Shown here one piece after another: positions 8,679-18,620 of a DNA stretch of 64,000 nt. Within the stretch, counting starts at the first letter, position 1, and each line of letters starts with the position of its first letter. The notes under the pieces were generated by a model that saw only the letters and a program-made list of their open reading frames with translations, did no database searches and was not told where the DNA came from. Source of the stretch: Thalassospira profundimaris (GTDB lineage Bacteria; Pseudomonadota; Alphaproteobacteria; Rhodospirillales; Thalassospiraceae); NCBI RefSeq assembly GCF_003326755.1, contig NZ_JPWH01000007.1:166516-230515 (forward strand). The letters are read 5' to 3'. A program made the position numbers and the translations under genes.

Positions 8679-9782
8679 ATGCCCTTGAGGCATCCTAAAC
8701 TGTTAATTATTGCGGACGATCTGACAGGTGCGCTGGATGCGGCGTCTCCTTTTGCAATGCAGGGTTTGCGGGTGCAGGTGGCATTGCGTCCCGATGCGCT
8801 GGACCAGGTTTTAACGCAAGGGGCGGATATTGTTTCGGTATCAACGGCCAGTCGTGAATTACCGGCATCGGATGCCCGGGGTATTATCCGGAGGGTGCTG
8901 TCCGCGGTGCCGCCCGAAACAATGGTGTTCAAAAAGATAGACAGCCGGTTAAAAGGAAATATTGCAGCGGAATTATCCGTATTTGATTTTCAGCGCGCAC
9001 TGGTCATTCCTGCAATTCCCGCTTTTGAACGCAATGTTAAAAACGGCGCGGTTGTTGGCTTTGGTGTTGACGCGCCAATCGATATTGCCGCGCAATTGGG
9101 CGACCTGGCCAAACGCTGTTTATTTCCCGATATATCCAGTGACGACGAAATAGACAGTATTTTTGCGAGAAATCATGGCGCAGATTTGTTTGTTGGGGCC
9201 CGTGGTTTGGCTGTTGCACTGGCACGGAAAATGGCCCGTCAGCGGCATGGCGATGAACAATTGCCGCAGTTTGTTGAACCGGTTACGCGCATGACATTTA
9301 TCGTCGGATCACGCGATCCGATTACAAATGCACAGGTATTGGAACTTTGCGCGCATCGTCAGGATATTGCTTATATGGCGGCAATCGATGGTGTTATCAC
9401 CTCGCAGGGGGAAACGGCGTTTCCGGCTTGGGCACCTCCAATGACCGAGCCCGCCGCAATGCGGTTGCGGTTAATACAGTCTTTGGCATCGGAAAGCGCA
9501 TCGAAAACCGCGCTGGACGCGGTCCGGGATATCGCGCGACATATTGCAAAGGACATTAGCTGCCAGAATGACGGGGCCCTGTTCCTGACCGGGGGTGCCA
9601 CGGCCGAGGCCGTGCTGGGTGAAATGGGAATTGCACAATTTGAATTGCTTGGTGATGTGATTGACGGGGTGCCTTTGGCACGTTGTGAAAATGTGTTGAT
9701 TATCACCAAATCTGGTGGTTTTGGTGCGCCTGATGCGTTACGGCAGATTGCTGCGAGGATGCTGGGGCAAAGGGAAGGATAA
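8679..9782 (+). CDS. Four-carbon acid sugar kinase family protein (DUF1537)
   Basis: Predicted ATP-dependent kinase of the OtnK/DtnK/DenK family that phosphorylates four-carbon sugar acids such as D-threonate, L-threonate or D-erythronate. The N-terminal substrate domain opens with LLIIADDLTGALDAA (about 8-22), the hallmark of the family, and VFKKIDSRLKGN follows. The C-terminal nucleotide domain has LFLTGGATAEAV (about 302-313) and KSGGFG (about 344-349). At 367 residues it is shorter than the usual 410-430. It pairs logically with the PdxA2-like dehydrogenase at 12550. The stop is one base from the ATG of the GntR gene, so the two are translationally linked. Exact stereochemistry of the substrate cannot be read. 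Confidence 0.85.
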   Translation: MPLRHPKLLIIADDLTGALDAASPFAMQGLRVQVALRPDALDQVLTQGADIVSVSTASRELPASDARGIIRRVLSAVPPETMVFKKIDSRLKGNIAAELSVFDFQRALVIPAIPAFERNVKNGAVVGFGVDAPIDIAAQLGDLAKRCLFPDISSDDEIDSIFARNHGADLFVGARGLAVALARKMARQRHGDEQLPQFVEPVTRMTFIVGSRDPITNAQVLELCAHRQDIAYMAAIDGVITSQGETAFPAWAPPMTEPAAMRLRLIQSLASESASKTALDAVRDIARHIAKDISCQNDGALFLTGGATAEAVLGEMGIAQFELLGDVIDGVPLARCENVLIITKSGGFGAPDALRQIAARMLGQREG

Positions 9783-9783
9783 A

Positions 9784-10506
9784 ATGCCAAAAGGAGCACA
9801 GAAAGTCGCGCCGCGCAAAAGCCTGGGGGACCTTGTTTTCGAGCGATTGCAAAGAGCGATCAAATCGGGTGCCTATGGGGCGGACGAGAGATTGCCGACA
9901 GAATATGATCTGGCATCGGAATTTGAGGTGTCACGACCGATTGTTCGCGAGGCATTGCAGCGTCTGCGCGAGCAGGGGCTGGTATATTCCCGGCAGGGTG
10001 CGGGTACCTTTGTGCGCAGTTCTGGCGTGAAGGAGCCGTTGGGCTTTGGTCAGCTAGAAAATATTGCGGATTTGCAAAATTGTTACGAATTTCGTCTGAC
10101 GATGGAACCGGCCGCCGCCGCCGCCGCTGCAACGCGATATGACGAATTTTCTTTGCAGCATATTGCCGATGCGCTGGATTTGATGCGTGATGCGACAACG
10201 CGGCGCCGACATCGCGAGGATGCGGATTTCAGCTTTCATCTGGCAATTGCCCGGGCGTCGGGCAATCATTATTTTTCGACGGCGATGGAGGCCCTGAAAG
10301 ACCATATTGCCGTGGGCATGCAGTTTCACGGTTTGTCACTGAAAATGACACAGGGTGGATTGCGTCATGTATTTGATGAGCACAAGGCGATATTTGAGGC
10401 CATCCGCGACCGTAAACCCGATATCGCGCGTGATTTGATGTTTCAGCATTTAAGCGGGTCGCGCGACCGTCTGTTTGTTGGCCGCGCGACAGCCCGCAAT
10501 GCCTAA
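9784..10506 (+). CDS. GntR family regulator, FadR/FCD subfamily
   Basis: 240 residues. An N-terminal winged helix DNA-binding domain (about 12-78: GDLVFERLQRAIKSG, LPTEYDLASEFEVSRPIVREAL) is followed by an all-helical FCD ligand domain (about 95-230) with the typical metal-site histidine in FHLAIARASGNHY. A run of five or more alanines (GCC repeats, 10109 onward) lies at the domain junction. ATG at 9784, one base after the kinase stop, is chosen over an upstream in-frame GTG because family members begin near this point. It probably represses the surrounding sugar-acid genes. Its 3' end overlaps the 3' end of the converging alcohol dehydrogenase gene by four bases. Confidence 0.86.
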   Translation: MPKGAQKVAPRKSLGDLVFERLQRAIKSGAYGADERLPTEYDLASEFEVSRPIVREALQRLREQGLVYSRQGAGTFVRSSGVKEPLGFGQLENIADLQNCYEFRLTMEPAAAAAAATRYDEFSLQHIADALDLMRDATTRRRHREDADFSFHLAIARASGNHYFSTAMEALKDHIAVGMQFHGLSLKMTQGGLRHVFDEHKAIFEAIRDRKPDIARDLMFQHLSGSRDRLFVGRATARNA

Positions 10507-11627
10507 AAGGCATTCAGATAGATGTTAAGCACGTCTTCCTCGGACATTTCCCGCGGGTTATTGTCCATCAGGCGACGAATGGCGTGGGCCTCGCTGGCCC
10601 AGGCTGGCAAATCATCCTTGTTTGCTCCATGCGCGGACAGGCGCATTTCCACCCCTAAATCCTGACAGAATTGATAGGCGGATTTTCGCAATTCGTCTTC
10701 GTCAGCAGCAGGGGAAAGTCCCAAAGCTGTTTGGATCTCGGCAGTTTTTTCGCGGCATACCGGCAAATTATAAGCCAGAACATGCGGAAAGATAATCGCA
10801 TTGGCAAGCCCGTGTGGCAGATTAAGCTGTGTACCCAGCGGATAGGCCAGGGCATGACCCGCTGCCGTATTAACCGGCCCGAGGCAAATGCCGCCATAAT
10901 AAGACGCCAGCATCATGCCCGTGCGCGCTTCAAGGTCGGTGCCATCCTGTACGGCGCGGACCAGATATTTCCCCACAAGGGTCATGCCCATGCGGGCATA
11001 GCTGTCAATCAGGTCGTGGGCACGAATATTGGTAAAGGCCTCGACACAATGTGCCATTGCATCAATGCCTGTTGCGGCCGTAACTGCCGGGGGTACTGAA
11101 ACGGTCAGTTCGGGGTCCAATATTGCGATGTCGGCCAGCAGAAAAGGGCTCTCGACGGCCTTTTTGGCATGTGTTTCGCGATCGGTGATCAGGGCGCGGG
11201 TACCCGCTTCGGACCCGGTACCAGATGTGGTGGCGACTTGTGCCAAGGCACTTTTGCGACCATTTACCCGATTGGGACCAACAACATCGTCAAGTGTGTG
11301 GTCGCCATCCCACAAGGCGGCAACCAGCTTGGCAACATCCATAACGGACCCGCCGCCCAGGCCAATGACAAGATCGGGCTTTATGGCCCGCGCCTGCGCA
11401 AGGGCTGCATTTAGCGCCGAAGTGTCCGGTTCAGGGGGGATATCGGCAAAGACGCGGATGTCGCCGGAAAGCTTCAGGCGTTCGACAAAGCCTTTGGTAT
11501 GGGTGGTGGCAATGACCAAAATGCGTTTATGGTTCCGGGCCCAGTCATTCAGGCGTTGAATGGCCCCGATGCCGACCTCAACCTGACGCGGCTGATATAG
11601 TGTAATGGCGCGTGATATATTGCTCAT
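10503..11627 (-). CDS. Iron-containing alcohol dehydrogenase
   Basis: Group III iron-dependent alcohol dehydrogenase, 374 residues. The N-terminal dinucleotide domain has GGGSVMD at 91-97; the metal domain carries GIDAMAHCVEAF and the histidine-rich HALAYPLGTQLNLPHG stretch expected to hold Fe or Zn. These enzymes interconvert alcohols with aldehydes or ketones using NAD(P). It is the last gene of a leftward coupled operon with a DapA-family protein, a PdxA2-like enzyme and a sialidase-like protein. A plausible role is oxidising or reducing a hydroxy-aldehyde formed by the aldolase. The ATG overlaps the upstream stop by four bases. Confidence 0.85.
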   Translation of the reverse strand: MSNISRAITLYQPRQVEVGIGAIQRLNDWARNHKRILVIATTHTKGFVERLKLSGDIRVFADIPPEPDTSALNAALAQARAIKPDLVIGLGGGSVMDVAKLVAALWDGDHTLDDVVGPNRVNGRKSALAQVATTSGTGSEAGTRALITDRETHAKKAVESPFLLADIAILDPELTVSVPPAVTAATGIDAMAHCVEAFTNIRAHDLIDSYARMGMTLVGKYLVRAVQDGTDLEARTGMMLASYYGGICLGPVNTAAGHALAYPLGTQLNLPHGLANAIIFPHVLAYNLPVCREKTAEIQTALGLSPAADEDELRKSAYQFCQDLGVEMRLSAHGANKDDLPAWASEAHAIRRLMDNNPREMSEEDVLNIYLNAF

Positions 11628-12553
11628 GCTGTCCTCTGGTCTTTTTCTTCAAGTTCGGCCATGCGGTTCCAGACATCCTGGCGTTCGCTTTCGCCAAGTT
11701 CGACAAAGGGTGGGCGCAGCTTGTGCCAGCTTTCGTTGTTTCTGCGCCGTGCAATCATCGCTTTCACGGTGGGCAGTTGAACATAGGCATTGGTTAAATT
11801 GCGCCAGGCGATGATACGTTCCTGGGCCTTTGCGACGGCATCGCTTTGGGAAGGGGACTGGTAGTGATCGAATACAAAGCGCAGATCACGGGCAATAAGA
11901 TTGGAACTGGCGGTAATGCACCCGGCTCCCCCGGCCTCCAGCAGGGGATGCAAAAATGGATCGGCACCGGCCAGAACCGAAAGTTGCGGAAATTTCGCAA
12001 CCATGCTGCGCATGTTCTCGATATCACCCGAACTATCCTTGATCCCGACAACGATATTGGGGAAATCGGCCAGAAGCCGTTTGATCAGGTCATGCGAAAT
12101 ACTAACCCCGGCAATGGGTGGTATATGATACAGAATGATTTTCAGCCTGTCGGATTTAACCCCTTCGATCAAAGTGGCATAAAAGCGATAAAGCCCTTCA
12201 TCACTTACATTTTTGTAATAAAAAGGCGGCAGGACAAGGACGCCCCGAACACCACAGCCAACGGCATGGCGCGTCAGATCAAGGGTATCTGCAAGGCTGG
12301 GAAGGCCGGTACCTGGCAGTAAATGCCCGGCAGAAATGCCGTTTTCAATGCAGTTTTCCAGAATGGATTTGCGTTCATTAATGCCAAAAGAATTGGCTTC
12401 CCCGGTTGATCCCAAAAGGGCAAGCCCGTGGCAGCCTTCTTCGAGCAGGACCTTGCAATGTCGGGCAAAGGTACCGTGATCGGGGTTGCCCTGTGGATCA
12501 AGCGGTGTGGCTGCGGCGCAAAATACACCACATATTGGCAAAGTCGATGTCAT
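11624..12553 (-). CDS. DapA/NanA-family lyase (dihydrodipicolinate synthase-like aldolase)
   Basis: TIM-barrel class I aldolase family, 309 residues. GSTGEA at 48-53 is the pyruvate-binding loop, Tyr142 in LYHIPP matches the catalytic tyrosine, and Lys172 in [10 protein letters not shown] is the predicted Schiff-base lysine. Members condense or cleave pyruvate with aldehydes: DapA, N-acetylneuraminate lyase, 2-keto-3-deoxygluconate aldolase and others. In this operon a cleavage role is more likely than lysine synthesis, because neighbours are a sugar-acid kinase, a PdxA2-like enzyme and an alcohol dehydrogenase. Specificity is unknown. It overlaps both neighbours by four bases. Confidence 0.85.
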   Translation of the reverse strand: MTSTLPICGVFCAAATPLDPQGNPDHGTFARHCKVLLEEGCHGLALLGSTGEANSFGINERKSILENCIENGISAGHLLPGTGLPSLADTLDLTRHAVGCGVRGVLVLPPFYYKNVSDEGLYRFYATLIEGVKSDRLKIILYHIPPIAGVSISHDLIKRLLADFPNIVVGIKDSSGDIENMRSMVAKFPQLSVLAGADPFLHPLLEAGGAGCITASSNLIARDLRFVFDHYQSPSQSDAVAKAQERIIAWRNLTNAYVQLPTVKAMIARRRNNESWHKLRPPFVELGESERQDVWNRMAELEEKDQRTA

Positions 12554-13503
12554 GCGTTTTTCCCCATCGTGGCGAGTTTGCGGGCATAGGCAATTGCCGA
12601 AAGCATGTTTTCATGGTTGGCAATGCCCTTTCCGGCGATGTCAAAGGCTGTGCCGTGATCAACCGAGGTACGGTCAATAGGCAGCCCGACCGAAACATTG
12701 ACGGCAGTATCAAAGGCAACAAGTTTGATGGGGATGTGCCCCTGATCGTGGTACTGGGCGATGACAAGATCAAAGGCGCCAGAATAGGCACGGTAATAAA
12801 CCGTATCGGCCGAAATCGGGCCTTGAACATTGATTCCCGTTTCCTGCGCTTTTGCAACGGCAGGGCGGATATTGATATCGTCATCCGTGCCAAACAGGCC
12901 CTGTTCGCCGCAATGCGGGTTAATGCCGGCCACGGCAATGCGCGGGTTCTCGATGCCAAGACGTTTCAGGTGCTCATTGCCCGCACAAATGGTGGCAAAA
13001 ACCCGTTCAGGGGTGCAGCGACGAATGGCGTCTTGCAGTGAAACATGGGTGGAAACGTGGATGACTTTCAGTTTTTCGGACGCCAACAGCATGAAGGCTG
13101 TTTTGGACCCGGTCAGGGCGGTTAACATGCCGGTATGGCCGTCATAATGGTGGCCCGCTGCATTCAGGGCTTCCTTGTTGATCGGCGCGGTGACGACACA
13201 GCCGATTTTACCGGCCTCGGCATCGCGAACGGCCTTTTCAATAAAGCGAAAGGCGGCATCACCGGCAACCGGGCTCAGAACGCCCCAGGGCAGGGGCGCA
13301 CCGGGAAAGTCAATATTTTCGACCATGCCATCAAGATCAACATCCTTGCCAATGGCGGCCTTCGCGGCCTCCAGCGTTGCCAGGTTGCCATAAATCCGTG
13401 TGCGTGCCCGGTCGGTATCGCTCATGTCGGCGAGGGTTCGGATAATGATCTCCGGACCGACGCCGACAGGATCACCCATTGTAATTCCGATAATATCGCT
13501 CAT
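12550..13503 (-). CDS. pdxA2: PdxA family dehydrogenase, probable 4-phospho-threonate/erythronate dehydrogenase
   Basis: 317 residues of the PdxA family: [10 protein letters not shown] near the N-terminus (8-17), [14 protein letters not shown] and [11 protein letters not shown] supplying metal-binding histidines, and [26 protein letters not shown] substrate loop near the C-terminus. Classical PdxA serves vitamin B6 synthesis. The PdxA2 branch oxidises and decarboxylates 4-phospho-D-threonate or 4-phospho-D-erythronate to dihydroxyacetone phosphate, acting with a DUF1537 kinase. The adjacent DUF1537 kinase makes PdxA2 the better reading here. In the usual PdxA motif NPHAGE, this protein has NPHCGE. 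It overlaps both neighbours by four bases, so it is strongly coupled to the operon. Confidence 0.85.
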   Translation of the reverse strand: MSDIIGITMGDPVGVGPEIIIRTLADMSDTDRARTRIYGNLATLEAAKAAIGKDVDLDGMVENIDFPGAPLPWGVLSPVAGDAAFRFIEKAVRDAEAGKIGCVVTAPINKEALNAAGHHYDGHTGMLTALTGSKTAFMLLASEKLKVIHVSTHVSLQDAIRRCTPERVFATICAGNEHLKRLGIENPRIAVAGINPHCGEQGLFGTDDDINIRPAVAKAQETGINVQGPISADTVYYRAYSGAFDLVIAQYHDQGHIPIKLVAFDTAVNVSVGLPIDRTSVDHGTAFDIAGKGIANHENMLSAIAYARKLATMGKNA

Positions 13504-14708
13504 TGCGGGTCTCCATCCAGCCAGCCTGGAGCCAGCCGGATATATTTGATTGCGCGGCGGTGATAGGTGAAGGCAAGGTGCAGGCTGCCATCCGGGCCTT
13601 CGGTTAGCGCCGGATAGGAAAGCTCTTTATTTTCGCCATCCAGCGAGTTGTTGCTCAGGCAAGTGCCTGGTCCGTCTTCGACGATTTTGCGTTTGGGGAA
13701 TGTGTGGCCACCATCGTCGGAAACGCAAAGTGTCAAGGGGGCGCGGGGTACGCCCCAAACCGGCTTGCAGCCGTCTTGTGCGTCAGGTCGGCTGTCGGCA
13801 ACATCAAGTTCGTCATAAAGCGAATTGCGACGATCCCGCGACATGGCGGCAGAAACCGGATTGCACAACAGGGCAATGCGTCCGTCCGACAGGCGAATGG
13901 CCGCAATGGATGAATTGTTGTTTGGTATATCGGTTGCGGCTGGCGGCGACCACGTGCGGCCATCATCATTGCTGTCGCTTCTGAAGACAAAATCAGCCTG
14001 TCGGCGGCGATAAAAGGCAACCATCCGCCCGTCATCCAGCGGAACAATTGTCATATGCACGGCCCCTTCGGAACCTGGAATGTCGGTTTGGCTCCAGGTT
14101 TGTCCGTGATCCGTGCTGATTGCCAGGGCCGCTGTGTCAAAGCTGCCATTCCAGCGATATCCTGGGCGCGCATTGCATAAAAACAGCGGCAGCAGCCATG
14201 CTCCGTCTTTTCGCACAATGATGGGGGCCCGAATGAAAGTCCCGGGTTGCAGCGGCAGGTCCCTTGCAGGATGCGCGATTATTTGACCGGGGTTAGCGGG
14301 GGCAACATCAAGGGTGCGGACCCGGACTTTGCTTTGATCCTGGTTGCCGTCCGGTTGTGAGGTGTGAAACAGCAGCAGACCGCCTTTCGGGCTTTGAAAC
14401 AGAACCGGATTTTGTTCCGATCGGTTGGCATCACCCTCGATACGTGTCGTTTTGCCCCATGTGGTTGCATCTTTGCCAAGCAGACAAAGATGGATGCAAA
14501 TATCGGATTTGCCTTCCAGGGTGCCGCCAAACCAGGCACAGGCCAGGCTGCCATCCGGCTGCCACGACAAAAATGCCGCGTGGTTTTGCACCGATGGCGA
14601 TGGCAAAAAGGCTTCGTGGCGGTTTGTTGATATGGCCCGCAATTCGCCAGACATTTGTGCCGCGATCTGGGGCGGTGTTGTTGGTCCGGATGTTCCCAAT
14701 TTTGTCAA
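13500..14708 (-). CDS. BNR-repeat sialidase-like protein
   Basis: Six-bladed beta-propeller protein of the sialidase (BNR_2) superfamily, about 402 residues. Three Asp-box repeats are visible: [16 protein letters not shown] and SDDGGHTF at about 198, 246 and 330. It ends with a conserved [17 protein letters not shown] segment. There is no signal peptide, so it should act in the cytoplasm on an imported compound. Being in this superfamily does not prove sialic acid as substrate. The start is not certain: an ATG lies at 14735, but the strong GGGAGGT four bases before a TTG at 14708 favours that codon; another ATG is at 14654. It is the first gene of the leftward operon. Confidence 0.78.
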   Translation of the reverse strand: MTKLGTSGPTTPPQIAAQMSGELRAISTNRHEAFLPSPSVQNHAAFLSWQPDGSLACAWFGGTLEGKSDICIHLCLLGKDATTWGKTTRIEGDANRSEQNPVLFQSPKGGLLLFHTSQPDGNQDQSKVRVRTLDVAPANPGQIIAHPARDLPLQPGTFIRAPIIVRKDGAWLLPLFLCNARPGYRWNGSFDTAALAISTDHGQTWSQTDIPGSEGAVHMTIVPLDDGRMVAFYRRRQADFVFRSDSNDDGRTWSPPAATDIPNNNSSIAAIRLSDGRIALLCNPVSAAMSRDRRNSLYDELDVADSRPDAQDGCKPVWGVPRAPLTLCVSDDGGHTFPKRKIVEDGPGTCLSNNSLDGENKELSYPALTEGPDGSLHLAFTYHRRAIKYIRLAPGWLDGDPQ

Positions 14709-15185
14709 GTTTACCTCCCGATTTCGCTTGAACATCCAGCTTCTTAAAAAAGTTGTCAAGTTGAAACTGATTTTATTTTTGTCATTATTTCCTGTTTTTA
14801 CGATAATAAAATCAATAATTTCAATAAATTACGTGACAAAAGAATTTTTACCTCTGAACCTGTATTCTATTAATGTTGACAACATTTGTCATTTCGGACA
14901 TGGTTTGTAAAACAATAAGAGACGGCGTTTCGGGAGGATATCTTTCGTCAGTTCCTGTCCCTTGCTTCCCAAAATATGATGTCGATGATTGGTCTATCGG
15001 TATCTTTTGGGCATGTTTGGAATGGCTGGCCTGGCATTTATTTCTCCCGCACTGAATATAGCGATTAGGCAGATCTCCGGTTTTCCGGCGATTGTTGCGT
15101 GTTTCGCAATAAAAGCATTCGGGGCGTTTATGCAGCGATTTTGCCCCGGACAATGAAAGTGCGCTGCGCATCAAGGGAGGTGCAA
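14709..15185. promoter_or_regulatory. Divergent control region for sialidase-like operon and ABC importer
   Basis: 477 bases without a convincing gene. It is AT-rich at 14750-14880. It holds a 15-bp palindrome (14872-14886), two copies of TTGTCAAGTT (14702 and 14754, giving TTGACA on the reverse strand), and a good ribosome site (GGGAGG) just before the binding-protein ATG at 15186. The right half (14940-15170) shows nothing further I can name. Confidence 0.5.
14872..14886. promoter_or_regulatory. Candidate GntR operator, 15-bp palindrome
   Basis: AATGTTG and CAACATT arms (14872-14878 and 14880-14886) form a perfect inverted repeat around one central A. Its size and TTG/CAA core fit operators of FadR/FCD-type GntR regulators, and such a regulator is encoded at 9784-10506. 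It overlaps a TTGACA (14876-14881) on the plus strand, so binding could block transcription of the importer operon. The assignment to that regulator is inference. Confidence 0.5.
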
Positions 15186-16691
15186 ATGAAAGGTAAACTG
15201 TTACTGGCCGGTGCAATGTGCGTTGCCATGTATGCGATGCCCGCCTATGCCAAGGACAGCAAGGATGTTACCATTGTGCTGTCAGAGAATGTCGACATGC
15301 TGGACCCCTGTATGTCAACCCGATCCAATATCGGGCGTGTTATTCTGGAAAATATTTCCGAAACCCTTACGGAACTCGATGTTCGTGGCGACAAAGGTGT
15401 CATGCCGCGCCTTGCCAAAAGCTGGGAGGAGGTCAATGACACCACCTGGCGCTTTCATTTGCGCGAAGGTGTCAAGTTTTCGGACGGTTCCGCATTTGAT
15501 GCCCAGGATGTGAAACATTCGTTTGAGCGTACGTTTAGCGATAAAAACAGTTGCGAAGTTTCGCGTTATTTTGGCGGCATAAAGGTGACGCCAAAGATCA
15601 TAGACGAGCATACGATTGATTTCACAACAGACCCGGCACAGCCGATTTTACCATTGATGATGTCGTTGCTAACGATTGTGCCGTCTGACACGCCGATGGA
15701 ATTTACCCGTAATCCGGTGGGAACCGGTCCTTACAAATTGACCGAATGGAAGCCGGGCCAGCAGATTGTTCTGACCCGTCGTGACGATTACTGGGGTAAA
15801 AAACCCGCAGTCGAACAGGCAACTTATGTCTCGCGCGAAGATTCGACGGTACGTGCCGCAATGGTCGCCAAAGGCGAGGCGGATATCGCGCCGCTGATCG
15901 CCATGCAGGACGCAACGGATCCGAAGATGGATATTGCCTATCCCAACTCGGAAACCTTTTATTTGCGTATTGATAACGCAATGGCACCGCTGAATGATAA
16001 ACGCGTGCGCGAGGCCCTTAACCTGGCTGTCGACCGTGACGCATTTATCGGCACTCTTTTGCCCAAAGGTGTGCAGAAGGCAACGGCAATTGTCCCGCCG
16101 ACCACACTGGGCTGGAATCCGGACATCAAGGTGCCCGCCTATGACCCGGACAAGGCCAAAAAGCTTTTGGCCGAAGCCAAAGCGGACGGCGTGCCGGTTG
16201 ATACCCAGATCACGCTTGTCGGCCGTACCGACAATTTTCCCAATGTCACCGAGGTGCTCGAAGCGCTGCGGGCAATGTATGAGGATGTCGGGCTGAATGT
16301 GAAGCTCAAGATGTATGAGGTTGCCGAGTTCGAGAATAACTATTCCAAACCCTATCCCGAAAATCGAGGCCCACAACTGGTCGCCGCCCAGCATGATAAC
16401 GGGCGCGGGGATCCGGTATTCTCGATGTATTTCAAATATGACAGCAAAGGCCGCCAGTCGGGTATCTCGGACCCGCATGTTGATGATCTGATCGCGCGTG
16501 CAACGGCTGCAACCGGCGATGAACGCAAAAAACTGTGGTCGGAACTGTTTGCTTATCTTCACGATGATGTCGTGGCGGATGTGTTGCTGTTTCACATGGT
16601 CGGTTTTGCCCGCGTAAACCCGCGTATCGACTTTACGCCAACCATCGCAACCAACTCGCAGCTTCAGTTGTCAGAAATCGGTTTCAAGTAA
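15186..16691 (+). CDS. Periplasmic substrate-binding protein, family 5 (peptide/oligosaccharide type)
   Basis: 501 residues counted from ATG 15186, which follows an ideal AAGGGAGG ribosome site; an upstream in-frame extension lacks family character. The signal peptide is clear: MKGK, a hydrophobic core and MPAYA before Lys23. Family-5 landmarks are LREGVKFSDGSAFDAQDV and NPVGTGPYKLTEW. Most such proteins bind oligopeptides, but many relatives bind sugars, nickel or opines. Placement beside a divergent sugar-acid operon suggests a carbohydrate-derived ligand. It is followed by a hairpin and then two permeases and a dual ATPase, making a complete importer. Confidence 0.88.
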   Translation: MKGKLLLAGAMCVAMYAMPAYAKDSKDVTIVLSENVDMLDPCMSTRSNIGRVILENISETLTELDVRGDKGVMPRLAKSWEEVNDTTWRFHLREGVKFSDGSAFDAQDVKHSFERTFSDKNSCEVSRYFGGIKVTPKIIDEHTIDFTTDPAQPILPLMMSLLTIVPSDTPMEFTRNPVGTGPYKLTEWKPGQQIVLTRRDDYWGKKPAVEQATYVSREDSTVRAAMVAKGEADIAPLIAMQDATDPKMDIAYPNSETFYLRIDNAMAPLNDKRVREALNLAVDRDAFIGTLLPKGVQKATAIVPPTTLGWNPDIKVPAYDPDKAKKLLAEAKADGVPVDTQITLVGRTDNFPNVTEVLEALRAMYEDVGLNVKLKMYEVAEFENNYSKPYPENRGPQLVAAQHDNGRGDPVFSMYFKYDSKGRQSGISDPHVDDLIARATAATGDERKKLWSELFAYLHDDVVADVLLFHMVGFARVNPRIDFTPTIATNSQLQLSEIGFK

Positions 16692-16702
16692 ATCAAGATG
16701 GA

Positions 16703-16734
16703 TGCCGGGAGCCAGACATTTGTTTCTCCCGGCA
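16703..16734 (+). terminator. Intercistronic hairpin after the binding-protein gene
   Basis: TGCCGGGAG at 16703-16711 pairs perfectly with CTCCCGGCA at 16726-16734 around a 14-base loop. It lies 12 bases after the binding-protein stop and before the permease ribosome site. No T-run follows, so partial termination or transcript stabilisation is more likely than full termination. Confidence 0.65.
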
Positions 16735-16759
16735 CCGCATTTCAGCGGAGGGAAGTTCT

Positions 16760-17674
16760 TTGTCCCGATTGTTCAGGCAGCGCGCTGTAACCAGTCTGTT
16801 TTCGTTGCTGGGCTTGATTGTCCTGGTGTTTTTCCTCTCCCGGCTGACCGGGGATCCAACCTCGCTTTTTTTGCCGATTGATGCCACCGATGCCATGCGC
16901 GAAAATTTTCGTGAACTGCATGGATTGAATGATCCGCTATTGCTGCAGTTTTGGCATTATATCGTCGATCTGACGCATCTGGATTTTGGGGAATCCATTC
17001 GCAAGGCACGCCCGGCAATTGATGTGGTCATCGAGGCATTTGGCTGGACCTTTCAGCTTGCCATCATGACAATGGCGCTGGTGGCCTTTTGTGCCATTGT
17101 CCTTGGGTCAATTGCGGCCTTTCGTGTTGGCGGCAAGTTTGACCGGCTGGTGTCCCTTGTGTCCCTGATCGGGGCTTCGGCACCGGATTTCTGGATTGCG
17201 ATTGTCGCCATCGTGATCTTTTCCATCAATATTGGCTGGTTGCCAACATCGGGCACGGGCAGCATTGCGCACTGGATATTGCCAATTGCTGTTTTGTTTA
17301 TCCGCCCGTTTGGCCTGATTTTGCAGGTTGTTCGTGGCTCCATGATCTCCGCTCTTGGGTCGGCCTATGTTAAAACGGCAAAGGCCAAGGGTGTAAAAAA
17401 TACACCGATCATTTTTGTCCATACCCTGCGGAATGCCATGTTGCCTGTCATCACGGTAATGGGCGACCAGGCGGCGGCTTTGCTAAACGGGGCGGTTGTC
17501 GTCGAAACGATTTTCGGGTTTCCCGGTGTCGGAAAGCTGATGATTGATTCCATCCTGCAGCGCGATTTCAACGTCATTCTTGCCGCGATCATGGTAACGG
17601 CCCTGGCCATTTTCATCATGAATCTGCTGATTGACGTTGCCTATCTCTTCCTTGATCCGCGAATTCGGTATTAG
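16760..17674 (+). CDS. ABC transporter permease, DppB type
   Basis: B-type permease of a family-5 importer, 304 residues with six predicted membrane helices. N-terminal hydrophobic helix at about 11-30 is followed by LTGDPTSLFLP, the counterpart of the usual PGDP motif. The EAA loop AYVKTAKAKGVKNTPIIFVH is near 198-217. Start is a TTG preceded by GGAGGGAA, a good ribosome site; no ATG lies close by that fits. The downstream C-type permease starts five bases after its stop. Confidence 0.86.
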   Translation: MSRLFRQRAVTSLFSLLGLIVLVFFLSRLTGDPTSLFLPIDATDAMRENFRELHGLNDPLLLQFWHYIVDLTHLDFGESIRKARPAIDVVIEAFGWTFQLAIMTMALVAFCAIVLGSIAAFRVGGKFDRLVSLVSLIGASAPDFWIAIVAIVIFSINIGWLPTSGTGSIAHWILPIAVLFIRPFGLILQVVRGSMISALGSAYVKTAKAKGVKNTPIIFVHTLRNAMLPVITVMGDQAAALLNGAVVVETIFGFPGVGKLMIDSILQRDFNVILAAIMVTALAIFIMNLLIDVAYLFLDPRIRY

Positions 17675-17678
17675 GCCA

Positions 17679-18620
17679 ATGTCCATGACGGAAACTGTTG
17701 AAAGCAGCCAGACACCTGTACTGGCTGAAGATGAAAAAAATCCGGTCGCGCGGTTACTGGGTATGCTGTGGCGCGACAAATTCGCTCTTTGTGCCGCACT
17801 GTTCATTTTGCTGATGGTGTTATGTGCAGTCTTTGGCCCGCTTTTGCTCGGGGATGCGGCGTCACATCAAAATTTGCGCGGGCGTAACGCGCCGCCTTTT
17901 TCCTGGTCGAATGGCTGGTTGTTCATTTTGGGGGCGGATGCTCTTGGCCGACCCTTGCTGGCCCGGATTGTGGTTGCAGCGCAAAATACAATGATGGTCG
18001 CGTCGGGGGCTGTTGCCTGTTCCATGATTATTGGTACCGCGCTCGGCATGATTGCAGGTTACGCCTCGCGCCGGGTTGGCGAAGCGATCATGCGTCTGGC
18101 GGACGTGATCATGTCTTTCCCGTCTCTGTTGCTGGCGGTGATTGTTCTGTATGTTTTTGCGCCGTCTGTAGGCAATCTGATTGTGGTTCTTGCGATTACG
18201 CGGATTCCGGTTTATTTGCGCACGTCGCGCGCCGAGGTGCTGGAAGTGCGCGAACGCATGTTTGTCCAGGCCGCCCAGGTGATGGGGGCATCAACCGGCC
18301 GGATTGTGTTTTGCCATATTTTGCCGGTTATCATGCCAACCATCGTGACGATTGCCACGCTGGATTTTGCCTTTGTCATGCTCGCAGAATCCTCTCTGTC
18401 TTTTTTGGGAATTGGCATTCAGTCACCCGAAATTACCTGGGGCCTGATGGTCAGTCAGGGGCGGTCCTATCTGGTTCATGCCTGGTGGCTTTCCTTCTGG
18501 CCCGGGCTGGCGATTATTCTGACAACGCTGTCGCTTAATCTGTTGTCCAACTGGCTGCGCATTGCGCTTGACCCGGTACAACGCTGGCGTCTGGAAATCG
18601 GGGGAAAGTCAAATGACTGA
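17679..18620 (+). CDS. ABC transporter permease, DppC type
   Basis: C-type permease, 313 residues. It has a cytoplasmic N-terminal tail, a first helix at about 38-60, the LGADALGRPLLARIV segment that marks C-type subunits, and an EAA loop near FVQAAQVMGASTGRIVFCHILP. Two ATGs, 17679 and 17685, are possible; 17679 is closest to the upstream stop. Its last eight bases overlap the ATPase start. It forms the channel with the DppB-like partner. Confidence 0.86.
   Translation: MSMTETVESSQTPVLAEDEKNPVARLLGMLWRDKFALCAALFILLMVLCAVFGPLLLGDAASHQNLRGRNAPPFSWSNGWLFILGADALGRPLLARIVVAAQNTMMVASGAVACSMIIGTALGMIAGYASRRVGEAIMRLADVIMSFPSLLLAVIVLYVFAPSVGNLIVVLAITRIPVYLRTSRAEVLEVRERMFVQAAQVMGASTGRIVFCHILPVIMPTIVTIATLDFAFVMLAESSLSFLGIGIQSPEITWGLMVSQGRSYLVHAWWLSFWPGLAIILTTLSLNLLSNWLRIALDPVQRWRLEIGGKSND

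Noticed and set aside
10109..10131. GCC trinucleotide run in the GntR gene as a phase-variable repeat
   Set aside because: It is in frame, encodes a short polyalanine between two domains, and triplet changes would not shift the frame; it is too short and interrupted to suggest switching.
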